A program made the translations under genes and the position numbers. DNA of 64,000 nt from Zerene cesonia (Eukaryota; Arthropoda; Insecta; Lepidoptera; Pieridae), in contig NC_052128.1 of assembly GCF_012273895.1 (NCBI RefSeq), forward strand, positions 992,001 to 1,056,000, read 5' to 3'. The notes beneath the pieces are model-generated. The model saw only the letters and a program-made list of their open reading frames with translations, was not told where the DNA came from and searched no databases. Each line of letters opens with the position of its first letter. Within the stretch, counting starts at the first letter, position 1. Of this stretch, positions 1 to 12,208 are shown in pieces.

Positions 1-204
1 ACCGCCTCCTTGGTACAGTGGTTAACGCGTGAGCGTAGAACCGAGTTCTGGGTTCAATTCCCGGTGGGGACGCACAAAAAAATGTCTCAGTCTGGCAGGA
101 CACAGAAGGCTGATCACCTACTTGTCCGTAAAGATAATCAGTGATTCAGATATACATCATTTGCCCCATACCCCAGTAGGTGACACGGTACTTCACTTTT
201 TATG
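1..204 (+). mobile_element. tRNA-derived SINE, family S1 (copy a)
   Basis: The head is tRNA-like: an A-box region (TTGGTACAGTGGTTAACGCG) and a B-box region (GGTTCAATTCCCGG), followed by a non-tRNA body ending near GACACGGTACTTCACTTTTT. The same ordered sequence recurs at 12209, 37563 and 54255, which defines the family. The window starts within one base or so of the element's first base, so its left target duplication cannot be read. A short open frame runs through it but is not a gene. Confidence 0.85.
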
Positions 205-954
205 TTCAAGAGAGAACAAACAGCTAATCATTACTTAGTTATATCTTATTTATTAGGTACTAAATATCTATAATTATATGGTTTAAATAATAAGAAATTA
301 CTTCAAATATAATATTGTTTGTTCTGATATCACTAGCATTCTGGAATCACTTTGTCTAATAGAGGCCAATAGATAGGTCTTGGAAGAATCTTTATTAAAT
401 ATAATATATTAATATAATATATGTTATATTATACATAGGGATATCAAATAAATATTGGCTGTCTTGTGATATTCGATAATATCACATCTAAATCTAAACC
501 TATGTTAAAAGTATTCCCAAAAATTGGTGAACCGATGTGAAAAATTATTTCCCCATTTTCTCAACTGCATTTTAACTGTGTGACAGACCAATATTTGTAT
601 GTACCACGGGCAAAGCTGGGGCGAACAGTCATTTTTTTGTAAAAGATAGTCTTTAAAATGTATCTGCAATCTAAATAACCAGTTACATTTCCGAAGTTTT
701 TAAACAAAACATCATAGATATATTATTAAAATCGTAGGTGTAATACATGAACTATTCAAAGGTATAAAAAATGCAAAGAAAATCGCAAGTTTCTACGCGT
801 AGGCGACGTCCGTGGCATGCGACTGCCCTTGTCTGGCCGTTGTCATACAAGAGTCATTCGCATCGCATGGAATGCAATGTCATGACATTTTACAACCACT
901 GCCATTGAATATCAACCCTAACCCACATGTTAACGGTTGATTTTGCAATGACAC
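205..954. other. AT-rich DNA without a recognisable gene
   Basis: No open frame of note. A Helitron-like 3' tail fragment on the plus strand lies near 596-630 (ACCACGGGCAAAGCTGGGGC), lacking its terminal CTAG. The part from about 780 to 950 is less AT-rich but matches nothing I recognise. Confidence 0.5.
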
Positions 955-962
955 TATAAAAC
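955..962 (+). promoter_or_regulatory. Possible TATA box
   Basis: TATAAAAC lies about 250 bases before the short ORF at 1212. The sequence some 30-35 bases downstream has only a weak initiator match (TAGTG). Such boxes arise often by chance in AT-rich DNA. Confidence 0.15.
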
Positions 963-1211
963 GATTTTACGCTCTTCTTTCGTGTGCGTAGTGCGAGATG
1001 TAGTCGAATGTGAGGCATATTGAAAGCGTTCTTACGTTCCAAATTTGAAAAAAATTACAGAATCAACAAAGGGCACTATCCGGACTCGGTTGAATCTTGC
1101 TTACACTCTATTTTTGATTTACAAATATCGTTTAAATCGCTTTACAATACAGTTCAGAATTGTTTGTGTTTATTGGGTATTTACGCCTTATAGCATTTTC
1201 AGATCTTCTCA

Positions 1212-1427
1212 ATGGCGATGATCATTAATTTCAATAGTGCATTACGGTTCAGATTGGTTATTGGAATATGTGTATTATGTTGTGGCTTTTCGGTTTATTT
1301 TTGGTTGGATAATAATAGGGTTGAGTTCGTTCACGAGTGCGTCGACATTACAATTTTAGCCCGGTTTCGTACGGTTTTTATTGTGGTAGGGTCATGTTTT
1401 ATTTTTGCATTGACGATTTCTGCGTAG
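1212..1427 (+). CDS. Hypothetical small two-helix membrane protein (weak)
   Basis: A 71-codon frame starts at ATGGCG. Residues about 15-32 and 52-71 are strongly hydrophobic, so the product could be a small two-pass membrane peptide. A pyrimidine-rich tract ending in TTTTCAG just before it could act as a splice acceptor. There is no recognised family, no repeat match in the window and no visible downstream exon. The length is not unusual for chance in this base composition. Short ATGs lie upstream between the TATA-like box and this start. Confidence 0.12.
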   Translation: MAMIINFNSALRFRLVIGICVLCCGFSVYFWLDNNRVEFVHECVDITILARFRTVFIVVGSCFIFALTISA

Positions 1428-2564
1428 TTGTCAGCTCTCAATTAGATTGTTTTTAACGTGTGATTAATGGTTATTTTCGTATTAGATCGTGTGTATGTGT
1501 ATAATAGTTGAAGTACTTGTGACTTTAAGGAAGAGTTTAATTAGCCGAAGCGTATTTGAGTATTCCTGGGAAACACATCCTTCCGGATATAAAATATTCT
1601 TAGAATTGTTTGTTCTTTATAAAATAATCACAATTTAAAAGTTCAATTTTGTCAGTAGACATAAAATAATTATTAAAATTAGTTATTATACATTTTTGTA
1701 AACAATTGTCATTTTACTTAAGGTTTCCTTTTTCGTCCTTGTTTTATACATATGTATTAGTTCAAAGCTTTTGAAATTTCACTACATATTGACTGTTTCA
1801 CAATTGAACTGCATATTATATAAACAAATAAATAAGATAAAAGTATATATCTTAATATATATTTATCTCATCATAAATTTGATCATTACCATATACTTTA
1901 CTTAATATTATTTTGACAACCCTAATATAATGCAAGACGGGTTACAGATCAAAGACACAGAATAGTAAAGTGCAGAAACCCCAAACATTCTTCAATGCAT
2001 GTAATCACTGAAGTTCCACCGGTATCGCTAGGGCTTTCACATATACATACTTATATAAACATATTGTTATTTATTTATTAAATAAAATTAATATCTCAAA
2101 TTCTGTTTTGTTAAATTAAAAAGTGATCTTTTTAAATCTGGTCTATATTGACAGAAATATTTTATTTTGTCAATAAAATTAAAAGCATTTAACTATAAAA
2201 CCGAAGTACAACTAAAACCATTTTCAAGTCTATTCATTACATTCTATTATTTAAGATTCTGTGTCATACACACACATTAATATGCAATCGGCAGTGTGCA
2301 CGTAGCCCCTTGGTATACATCGTTGTTATGTAACGTGTCTGTGATACGGTGAATTGCAAATGTATGCGTAGATCGTGACATAGGGCTGCCACAGTTCCAA
2401 AATAATTTCAATTTGTTACGAAGGATATATGATGACTATTAGAAAATTAGAGCCAGAGAGTATTTTCAGACAAGATTGAGACTAAATTCGAATCATTTCC
2501 AATATGTACACGTACGTACTGCATTAATCTACTTATATCACTATTTTTTATCTGTACTATCTCA
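1428..2564. other. AT-rich DNA, nothing recognised
   Basis: No frame, repeat or RNA gene that I can support. About 2270-2380 is slightly richer in GC but featureless. Confidence 0.5.
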
Positions 2565-2720
2565 AAACTATTATTTCTGTCTCTTCTTCACCAATCTCTC
2601 AACCGATTTAAATGAAATTTCTTATATAGATAGATTGAGGATCGAGAAAGGACGCATGATAGATAAATCCCGAAAATCTTTGCCTTTACTACGCGAGTTT
2701 AGCTGTGGGCGGATGCCTAG
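2565..2720 (+). mobile_element. Helitron-like fragment, CTAG end
   Basis: Contains the phrase found in many lepidopteran Helitron-like repeats (CAACCGATTTAAATGAAATT, then an ATAGATAGATTGAG stretch) and ends GCGGATGCCTAG. The 3' hairpin is degraded. A 104-codon frame overlaps it by chance. Confidence 0.5.
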
Positions 2721-3225
2721 ACTTTATCATTTAACAGTATTTATATTTGTACATACATTTGTATATACATACAAAAGCATTCATCGCTAGAATAACAGTC
2801 AGTTAATGTGGGAGTTATACATAGAGCCAACATATCACGGTAGCCAGTGCTAACTATCCGAGTTCATTCACTCCATCTACAAACTGTACCGAATGATTCG
2901 TCATGGGGGTTCCATTTCACTTGAAATGACTTAAAAAATCCTCTTCTATTAAGAAGGATGTATATTATGGTTATACAATAACATTTCGGTTTAATCTAAG
3001 CTAGTATTATACAAAGTAATGTCTTTTTGTTTGTAATGTTTTCACATAAAAATTACATAGCAATTTCAAAACAATTTTTCGATACTAGAAAGCTGCATCT
3101 TCAGTTCACGCGGGCGAAGCCGCCACTAACTTTTAGTATAAAACAATAATTATGTCAATTGTGTGACTTTTTTATGAGTATATACAGTTGCCTAAATCGA
3201 GCTAAATACATCCCAAGGAAAAAAA
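2721..3225. other. AT-rich DNA with a Helitron-like tail
   Basis: GCGGGCGAAGCCGCCACTA at 3109-3127 is a plus-strand Helitron-type 3' tail without a recognisable body. Nothing else is supported. Confidence 0.4.
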
Positions 3226-3340
3226 GGAAGCCCTTCATCCTTTTCCTCAATCTTCCACGTCCATTCCTCTTATTCCCCTAAACTATTCCCTATCCTTAAC
3301 ATTTACCCCTTAAAAAGGGTCACGCATTTGCAGCGGCCCT
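3226..3340 (+). mobile_element. SINE-like repeat, family T (internal fragment)
   Basis: Matches the pyrimidine-rich middle of the full copy at 4411-4741, from GAAGCCC to GCATTTGCAGCGGCCC. Both ends are missing. Confidence 0.6.
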
Positions 3341-3820
3341 ATTTATTTATTTATATTTTATTGTACAATTAGTCATAAAAAATGAAGGAAGCAAAATCTC
3401 TTTGCACATAATAATTATAAAAACCTTATGGTTCAAAGCCATGTCTGCCAGACATCACACATCTGCAAATGTTCATGTTCATTCATTATTCTATAAAATA
3501 AAAACATCAGAATTTGTTAAAATTTTGCGAATAAATCGAGCGAATGCCGAATGCTGGGGCGTGTTAGTCACGAATAAATAGTTGGAAACAATTCACCAAC
3601 TAACCAATAAAAGTAAACATTAAAAAGGCGTACGATTTAGTGAACGCGATAACGTATGACATCCGCACTTTGGTAAAAGCGATTTCAATGAGCACCAGTG
3701 TCTTGTTTTTGACAAGCGACGAGCGGAAATTGTATTATTTATCTGCCATTTTTCTAATAAAAAAACTATGCTAGTTAAAAGGAGCTTTCATAATCACAAT
3801 TTTATAGAAGTTTCACAAAA

Positions 3821-4020
3821 TCCTACTAATATTATAAATGCGAAAGTTTGTAAGGATGTGTGTGTGTTTGTTACTCTTACACGCAAAAACTGCTGAACCG
3901 ATTGCAATGAAATTTGATACGTAGACAGCTGGATAACTGGAATAACACATAGGCATCTTTCTATCCCGATATTCCTACGGGATACGGATTTACGCGGGTG
4001 AAACCGCGGGACGCAGCTAG
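3821..4020 (+). mobile_element. Lep1-type non-autonomous Helitron (full length)
   Basis: Starts TCCTACTAATATTATAAATG and ends CTAG preceded by a hairpin (ACGCGGGT ... ACCGCGGG). It is flanked by A at 3820 and T at 4021, the host context expected for Helitrons, and has no terminal inverted repeats or target duplication. It encodes no Rep/helicase, so mobility would depend on an autonomous Helitron elsewhere. At 200 bp this is the reference copy for the family in this window. Confidence 0.88.
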
Positions 4021-4087
4021 TGTTACGTTTGTTTCAAAAAAGGTTTCCCAAAATTATCTTTTTCTACAAAACAGTCACCCCTGATCA

Positions 4088-4215
4088 GGAGGTAAACCAA
4101 ATTATAAAATCGGACCAAATGGTAACAATTCCTATCAAACAAGTATTAATCAGGTTAAAATATAAATAAATAATCAGGTTAATCGGTTGAAAACCTAAGG
4201 TGTCGAGTATCAAAG
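4088..4215 (+). repeat. Dispersed repeat X (copy 1)
   Basis: Shares an ordered set of phrases with 13097-13220: GAGGTAA, then GGACCAAATG-AACAA, then CTATCA, then AATCGGTTGAAA and TCGAGTA. In both places it lies 20-70 bases after a Helitron CTAG end. Confidence 0.55.
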
Positions 4216-4254
4216 CCAAAAACAAACAGTCTAGCTAACTAAAGTCATAGCCTA

Positions 4255-4352
4255 TATACTAATCCAGACTATAATCTATCTCTGTACCAAATTTCATACA
4301 GATTCGTTACGCTGTTTTCGCGTGAAAGAGTAACAAACATCACATTTATACG
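4255..4352 (-). mobile_element. Helitron-like fragment
   Basis: Read on the minus strand it has TTTGTTACTCTTTCACGCGA and GAAATTTGGTACAGAGATAG, the internal phrases of these Helitron families. The 3' tail is missing. Confidence 0.5.
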
Positions 4353-4410
4353 GTTAAATACATTTATTTCTCTAAAGATTTTTTTTTTCTTAAAGATTTT
4401 TTTTTTTTTT

Positions 4411-4741
4411 GTGGGAGTCGAGCACGCTTCGGCACGAATTGGGCCAGCTCGCACCGGGGAAGTACCACACCCCCACAGAAAACCGGCGTGAAATAGTGGC
4501 ATGCCACTGTGTTTCGTGCAGTGAGTGGGGGAGCCGGAGGCCCGTTTCCTTTTCCTCACCCGTCCCACTCCATTCCTTCTTTCCAGTCGTTAATCCATTC
4601 CTTTTCCCTTATCCCAAAAAAGCGGGCAGCGCATTCGCAGAGGCCCAACCTTTGCGAATGTTCATGGGCGGTGGTGATCGCTTACCATCAGGCGAACCAC
4701 CAGCTCAGTTGCCCGCTATGATAAAAAAAAAAAAAAAAAAA
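4411..4741 (+). mobile_element. SINE-like retroelement, family T (full copy)
   Basis: Runs from GTGGGAGTCGAGCACGC through a pyrimidine-rich middle to a conserved tail (CATCAGGCGAACCACCAG) and a run of about 18 A. The A-tail and variable 5' truncation of other copies suggest reverse transcription by a LINE. Two open frames of 117 and 70 codons on this strand and one of 99 on the other overlap it but are not genes. No clean target duplication is visible because a T-rich tract precedes it. Confidence 0.75.
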
Positions 4742-6076
4742 TTACATTTAAATCATTTATAATATTTATATTAGTAGCTTTAAGCATATAAAAGCGCTTT
4801 TGCCAGCGGCTTCGCACGCGTAGTAAATATAAACCTTCCTCTTGAATTAGTCTACCTTAAAAAAAAACCCGTTAAAATCCATTGCGTATTTTTAAAGATT
4901 TAAGCATACATAGGGACAGGGACAGAGATAGCGACTAGGATTGATTAGACGAAGATTCATTTCTCTTCTCGCCTCAGCTTGTAAATCGAGGCAGGGCTTC
5001 GCAAAAGTGGAACTCTCAGACCTACAAGATTGCTCCTGAAGTGCCATTAACCCCTGTTCACGAAAATGTGGGGCTTTTATTAACCCACCATTTTATTTCT
5101 ACCTCCAACACGTATTTGCGGAACTGATTTCTGGTGTAGGTAGTGGATGAGTTCTATAGATATTTGAGGATGCTGAGTAAGATCAATACAAATTTGATTA
5201 ATAGGAATAGAGTATCTGAATGTATGTATGTGTTATCATCAGAATATTGATAGTGATGTAGGTTATATACATAAATAAAATGATGGTCCAATTCTTATAA
5301 GAAAATATATTCTTATTATACTATGATATACGAAAAAATATAAACATAAACCAAGGTGTCTAATGATAGGACGTTATTTGTTAACCTAAAAAATTAAAAT
5401 ATATGAATAAAAAATTAAGAACATAATAGCTAGTATACTGACGCATAGCAACACTTAAAAAAAAGAATTTTACTTTATGCCTACCTTAAATGGAGCAAAA
5501 ATTTTGATAAAATCTTGCAATTAAAAAAAAATAGCAATAGAGGTAACTGTTCTTTCATAGTAATTATGCCTTAATACAGGCTAAAAATAAATCGTTATTT
5601 ATCAGAGACTGTCCGAAATGTTTTCAACATGATCGTTTACAAATTTCCTAAGCATCACTTTGATATTAATTAAGCACTGCTAATTATATCAGCCTTTTGA
5701 AGTATTCGTGAAATTCGAACGAAAATATCTAGAAGGCGATCCGGACAAATTTGTTTTTATGAAAATATTGAAGACTTTTATGAATAAACTGAGAGCTTCT
5801 TTACGCTCGTAAAGGAAATGTCAAATAAAGTCAATCAAACGAAAACCGAAACCTCAATTACGTCAAATGACCGTATCGGTTTTTTTTTACTTTTTGCCGA
5901 TTCTTTACTCCATTTTGCGATGCATTTTCATTTAAATAGGTGATCACTCATTGAAACTAATATTTTTTCATTATCATATTATGTACTGACCGCCTTCGTC
6001 AGGGATAAAAATCTATATCAATCAAAAAGATTAAATAAAACATTAAGATTCCTTGTAAAGCATTGCCTTAATGTAT
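4742..6076. other. AT-rich DNA, no gene seen
   Basis: Around 4905-5150 the sequence is more balanced in composition (ACATAGGGACAGGGACAGAG onwards) and probably includes old repeat sequence. No coding signal survives in any frame. Confidence 0.45.
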
Positions 6077-6077
6077 T

Positions 6078-6255
6078 GTACTAATATTATTAAGAGGTAG
6101 CATTTCATCTGTGCATGTTTGTACGTGGTAATCTCCGGAAGTACTGATCTGATTATGAAAATTAAGATAATTAGCAGAAAGCTACATTATACAGAAGTGA
6201 CAAACGCAATTTCTTACGCGGGTTCAAGCGAGGTGAAGCCGGGGCAAGCGGCTAG
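6078..6255 (+). mobile_element. Helitron-like element, second CTAG family
   Basis: Begins ACTAATATTATTAAGAGG, carries ATCTCCGGAAGTACTG in the middle, and ends GCAAGCGGCTAG. It is related to the copies at 33946-34109 and 6881-6987. Confidence 0.65.
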
Positions 6256-6880
6256 TAGTGAATAACTTTACTTGTATTTCAATCCCAGCTTCTTCAAGTC
6301 TTGTAATGTGTAATTAAAAAAGTTTAAGTCTTAGGTAAGATGCCTTAAGTCTCGGACGAAGTTGGAGTGTTCTTGGAAAAATCGCTAATATAATTATTTG
6401 ATGTACCAAATTTATAATAGAAATTGTTTTCATTTGAATAGCGAGAACTTTATGCTTAAGCCGTGTTTATATAAATAATGAAATCTCTTAAATACTATAG
6501 CAGCGGTTCTCTATGTTGTCTGTTACGACCCATCTAAAGCAATATTCTAAGCTTCAGAAGCACCTGTTATTAAACCGTTATACTCAATATATATAGATAA
6601 AAATATATTTACATTATGCACTGTGAAGCACTTCCTATATCAAAAAAGTATTCTTTGGAAGAATGAAAATGTTTCCTATGTTTTGACATTAACTCGAGCT
6701 ACTGTATGTAGAATTTAACGCATAAGTGAATCATATTAGAAAATTTGACTCTAAGAAAAACTATATCTATTAAAATATGTAATGTATAATATAATACACA
6801 GAATCGGTTAGATAAATTCTAAGATTAACTACACCACCAACAATATAACAAATACACAAATTCACGAACTTCACTTTTTT

Positions 6881-6987
6881 GTATATAAGCATATAGCCTT
6901 CCTCAATAAATAGGCTATCTAACACTGAAAGAATTCTTAAATCAGACCAGTAGAACGAACTCTTCAGCTTTATAATATTAGTATAGA
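6881..6987 (-). mobile_element. Helitron-like fragment, second CTAG family
   Basis: The minus strand reads TCTATACTAATATTATAAAG, then a phrase on reaching a consensus (GACTGGTCTGATTT-like), then a GATAGCCTATTTATTGAGG stretch. The CTAG end is missing. Confidence 0.5.
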
Positions 6988-8380
6988 TTACTATATGTTT
7001 ATGTCTGGTACATTAACTTCGAATTTATTATAAAAAGACATAACGAAAGTTCACAAACAGATTTTTATCTATTTAAATAACGAATCGAAAGTTCCTTAAT
7101 ACATCTTAATTATTGAATATAAAACCATAAATATTAATTTGCGGCATCTTCTTAATAAACAGTTCTGTATATTGTGTACCATTGTAAAGAAATTTATTCA
7201 AATGTATTCCAAGAAAAATTATCGCGATTGAATTTTTTAAGGCGAATGAATTTCGCAAATTTCGTCCGGTCCTTCGAGTTTCCCTCGTTAAAACGAGTAT
7301 TAATGAAAAAAGAAAGTACTCTGAAAAAATCCTTAGAAGCGTTGATGAATCACGTAATTAGATTAAAATAAGGATCTATTCGTTAAAAGAATTTCCCGCT
7401 TTTTTCGACGCGTCTCTTGGCATGTACTAGGACTGTATAAGAAAGCAGGAATTAGTCGTTTGATTAAAGCATTCCGTATCTTTGATATGGGTTTTATTTA
7501 CAGTTTATCACGACCTTCAGAAAAGGGCACTAATAGCCTATTTAATACTAAATTAACCAGATGACTATGGCACACTCGTTATTTTCTCAAAGCCTCAAAA
7601 GCTCACGTACAATTAAAATCTAGAAAAACTAAAATATCTAGGCTTTTCAAAGTTACGAAGACCATCTCGATTGATTTATGCATAGTAGTGCTTTGAGGGT
7701 GTTGCTATGGACCGTTGCTATGTAGAGCTGTCAAATCTGAGCGGGCCCGACAGAAGTTTCTTATAGATACGAAATATTTCATCAAATATATTCCAACCGT
7801 TTAAGGGGTCAGTGTGTGCACACGAACATAGAGATATTTACTATTTACTATATTAAAGCATATAGAGCTCTATATGCTTCATATGATATTTTAATTCCTT
7901 ACGATTAATAATAGATCATTCATACAACAACGATTCGCAGGCAAATACATATTTGTATTATATTTTTTAATTTTTATTCTTTACTTACTTAGGAAGCTGT
8001 TTTAATATAATTATTATAAAGTACGCCAGAAACAAGTAGTTATTTACTATTTACTAAGTAGGTACTACTTATTATGTCTATAAAATAAGTAAAATTGTTT
8101 CAGAAAAAATCAATCACGATGAAAATCCCACAGTTTTAATATAAATCAACCATTTATGCATGTTTAATAAATAAAACATAATACAACCTTTTAGCAAACA
8201 TTTACGCAACTAATTAAATAATCCGATAGTTTGCACATCCACTTTGCTAAAATAACACAATTACAATTAAAAAGTTTCCATCGAAATATTCATTTTATAA
8301 AACCTTTTTTATCTATTCTGATAAAACTGGCCACTTTTATTGAAAAGACCGAATTCGAAATCCGAATTCGAATTTCAAAT
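6988..8380. other. AT-rich DNA, no gene seen
   Basis: A 65-codon frame at 7174 has no family features. No repeat copy in the window matches this stretch. Confidence 0.45.
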
Positions 8381-8388
8381 CGCGTCAA

Positions 8389-8480
8389 TCAGTTGTCGAT
8401 AGCAGTGTTTCGCGCGCGTCGGACGGACCGGCCGCACTCTCGCACTGAATCTACTCGAACGATAACCGGCCGATTACGCT
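8389..8480 (+). promoter_or_regulatory. GC-rich, initiator-like patch
   Basis: A GC-rich island of about 90 bases stands out from its surroundings. TCAGT at 8389-8393 matches the arthropod initiator. GGACGG follows about 30 bases later, close to but not exactly at the spacing of a downstream promoter element. It may be a TATA-less promoter or 5' untranslated exon. No coding frame downstream supports a gene. Confidence 0.2.
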
Positions 8481-9078
8481 AGGGCTGTGCCACAGCGGAT
8501 ATCGATGTCGATAGAATTTAAATTAATTAATTTTATCTTGTAATTAGTTATTTCATTCACATTGATGAACTTAATAATACATTGCTTATAAGTTTGTGTG
8601 TTTCCGCAGTCGCCTAAACATCACCAGAAACAATAATAGCACCATGAAATTGACCAGAAACGACGTGAAAGCATGACAAACATATAAACACACTATCGCA
8701 TTTATAATATTGCTAAAGATTCTATTTATAGCTAAATATTTTAGTCCATTATAATAAAAGAACTAAAACATTCTTAAGAAACAATTTCATCCAAATTTAT
8801 CACATTTACCTATATCATATTATTATGAGAATATATTATCTAACAAGTCATTGACATTGAATGTATTAAGTGTCAATCGTATTTGTTTATTGTAATGGTG
8901 ATAATTTATGCGAATGACCGATCCTGTTAACTGACGTGTCAAACACGTTTACGTGTTTAAATTATTTAGGGGTCATTCGTTATCTTAAATGGCGTTGATG
9001 AATGACGAATAATGATGCGATTTATTACTTTTTGTATGTGTTGTGAACAAGATTTGTTTCAACAAGCAATATAAAATA

Positions 9079-9112
9079 CTAGCGGCCCGACCCAGCTTCG
9101 CCCGTGGTATGT
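9079..9112 (-). mobile_element. Helitron-like 3' end fragment
   Basis: The minus strand reads ACCACGGGCGAAGCTGGGTC then GGGCCGCTAG, a tail hairpin plus CTAG. The body is missing, and a GAAA-rich run (9111-9126) follows at once. Confidence 0.5.
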
Positions 9113-9210
9113 AAAGAAAGAAAGAAAAAAGCTTTATTTGCTTTAGTTGAAACTACAAATAACTAAAAAAATAGACATGGCATTCGAGGCAGACGTATCA
9201 TTGCAGCCTA

Positions 9211-9517
9211 TATATATCATAATCAGCCCATACACGTTCCCACTGCTGGGACACAGGCCTCCTATGAGGGTTCAGGCCATAATCCACCACGCTGGCCAAG
9301 TGCGGGTTGGCAGATATCACATGTCGTCGAACTTTTGATTCTTGGACATGCCGGTTTCCTCACGATGTTTTCCTTCACCGTTTTAAGCAGTGGTGATGTT
9401 ATCCACATGTGCAGATAAATTGAAAAATCAATTTATTTCCTGCACGCTCACTCGGTCTCGAACCCCGACTTATCGATTTTTGAAGTCCGAGGTTCTCACC
9501 ACTGAGCCACCACTGCT
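9211..9517 (-). mobile_element. tRNA-derived SINE, family U (copy 1)
   Basis: On the minus strand it starts AGCAGTGGTGGCTCAGTGGT (A-box type), has GGGGTTCGAGACCGAG (B-box type) about 50 bases on, and continues through a body shared with 14591-14886 to CAGCAGTGGGAACG. The ending resembles LINE-derived tails with short ATG-rich ends. Confidence 0.8.
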
Positions 9518-10283
9518 TTTTTAAACAAACACCGCTAGCACAGTATAAAGTAGTTTCGTTAAAAATTAGCCCAATTTCAGGACAGGAAGAAGTAAGGAAG
9601 CGTATTCATAACTCGCATTATTTTCAACCAGTTTTCCGAATAATTACTGTTACATCCTACCCTTTCGTGAACTCTGACCCATTTCAATTAACGCAAATAT
9701 CATTTACGTAAATTGCAAAGTTTATTAGCAAGTAATAAAAATATAAATTCGCTTTATAAAGTATAAGAGTTCAGATAAATAAAAAGCCGATATTAAGTTT
9801 TAATGGACGCTTTATATCAACTAACTTTTAAATGACTTTCAGAATCACTTTGACAGAGTCATTGAGGAGTCTCTTCACAATTTTTCAGTTTAATATTTTA
9901 AAAGCTTGAACTTTTTCATATCGTGTTATTCGTCATAACTTTGAATATGAAGTGAAAATTTAATGTGCAGGAAACAAAGATTATGCCTATTGTTAGCATT
10001 GAATTGAAATAAATGTTTATTTTTTGTTTATTTATTTCGTTATCAATGAAATGCAATTTCCTTGTGAATCTTAGGAGAATCATTAAATTTGTTTAAGAAT
10101 TGTTTAAAGGTCTCATTCTTTATTTATCATTTAGCTAATTCGACTTTAATGTATGAAAATTGATCATTTCCAAGCATAAAGCTTTGAAAAGATTTAACAA
10201 TGTAAGGCATTTTCTCTTAGTTATTATACTCATGTACCCATTATGGAAAATCGTAAAGATTTTAATACCTACCGTATAGTATA
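9518..10283. other. AT-rich DNA, nothing recognised
   Basis: No frame of note and no repeat match within the window. Confidence 0.5.
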
Positions 10284-10488
10284 ACTATGGCTGTGTCCCG
10301 CGGTTTCATCCGCGTATGTCTGTATACCGTAGGAATATCGAGATAAAAAGTTGTCTATATGTTATTCCAGTTGTCGGGGCGTGTCTACGTACCTAATTTC
10401 ATTGCAATCGGTTCAGTAGTCTTTGTGTGAAAGAGCAACAAACACACACACATCCTTACAAACTTTCGCATTTATAATATTAGTAGGA
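10284..10488 (-). mobile_element. Lep1-type Helitron (nearly full length)
   Basis: The minus strand starts TCCTACTAATATTATAAATG. The opposite end has the CCGCGGTTTCATCCGCG hairpin, but CTAG has decayed to a related sequence. It is flanked by T on the 5' side. Confidence 0.8.
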
Positions 10489-12208
10489 TATTTAATACTT
10501 TCATATAAAATAAATAACATATCAAGATAGTATGAATCTCAGATAAAGTTGACAATAATAGCAGACAGGTCCAATATAATCCATGCAACAAAAAGCAATC
10601 TTGACCTTACTTCTTGAGGTCGTAAATTTGACGGTTCCGATATCTATCCCAAGCGTTAATTTATTGGCGCGTTATAGAAATACTTCAATCTCGAAATATG
10701 GTCTCTATTTCTAGGTAATAGAGCTCTTGTTTAATCAAAGAAAAATATTACATAAACGTGATACGATTCACGACACGTGGTCGTTTCATAAATAATATTG
10801 TGCGTGAAGTGTGTTGTTTGCTGGTCATAAAGCTGCTAAAGGTCACTTGTTTTGTTCGTACAATATTTGTCTGCCAGTTTCCAAAATACGGCTACTCCAA
10901 TTTATTATTCTATATCTAAATTTATACCCTAAATAAAATACGGTTTTATAAATACATCTTTAAGTACTTGATTCGAAAGTTTGTGCTTAAAACAAAAATT
11001 AGTTTGAGGATCGATGCTAAACCGGATACTATAAAACTTTATATTAATTATGGACGTGCTCAGCAAATAAGATAAAATTTTATTCCTCATATATTTAACA
11101 GTTCTCTTCAATCTCAATACAAACGCTATATCCATTCCCGTGAGGCTTGCAATAAACTAAACGCGCTATTCAACATCCAACCGTATTCCATTGCTGTTGG
11201 TTCCAAACTACCTCAACAGTTCCAACTAGATGACATAACTCAAATCGATGCGTGCTCTGACCAACAATCAATCACTATTGGTAAACTAAATGTCATTAGT
11301 TCCAACCTCTTCCATTTTGCGCGCCCATTTGTGTAAACATTTGTCAAATGAACGTGTTAATAACAGCCTTTCAATCGTCTAATGAACAATTTACGAAATC
11401 TGTTTGTTTTGCTTGTTTGTCATCGAATGGGCGTTCTGTTATGGGTTTTGTTCGCAATAAAAAATGAATAATCAAACGCTGAAACATCAAATGGAAAATG
11501 ATGCTACAGTAAGTAAGAAAATGGCTGTTAATATGATGCTGAAAAATACTAGGTTATAAAAAGAAATGATGTCAACATCATAGGTCGTTAAACACACGTA
11601 ACAAAATATACATTGTCTTTGTCGAACCTGATAATGACATAGCTTATCGACAAATATTATCGATCTTTATCACATCACTATTGAGGTTATCGACGTTACG
11701 CTTACTCATATAACAGCTAATGTATTTCAGCATGCAGTGCATTTCTATATTGTAACACTAATGACATATAATCATGCATGGCTGTTTTTATTTTAATTAA
11801 TTTAATTTAAAGTTCATTATTGCGTCTATGGAATGTACCTAAAAACTATAAACATAAATACCATAACATTTCGAATAAAGAATTTTATTATTTTTTACTT
11901 TTTATCGATAGTTGCCAAATCACGAATTAAATGTATTATTGCTTTACCAGTTTGTAAGGTGACTTTGTAGGTTAGGAAATAAGTAAGCGTTGAAACTAAT
12001 TTAAATCCTCCATAATGTTCTAAGATAAATATACAGAATAGTGCAGTTCTGTTTCCTCTTCCTCACTCTTCCCATGGAATAAACCTCTATCTATCTAACC
12101 TTATCCTATGGAATAAACCTCTTCAAAGCGAGTTTACCTCTAAATGATAGGCCGTGGTGATCACTACTACACATCCTAATAAGATTACCAACTTACACGT
12201 AAAAAAAG
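10489..12208. other. AT-rich DNA, no gene seen
   Basis: Open frames here are short and lack family features. About 11140-11340 is less AT-rich but has stops in all frames. Confidence 0.45.

Noticed and set aside
2476..2790. 104-codon plus-strand frame
   Set aside because: It runs through a Helitron-like repeat and has no domain features.
4269..4762. Overlapping frames of 99, 117 and 70 codons
   Set aside because: They lie inside a SINE (and adjoining Helitron scrap), read on both strands, with low-complexity lysine or proline/serine runs.
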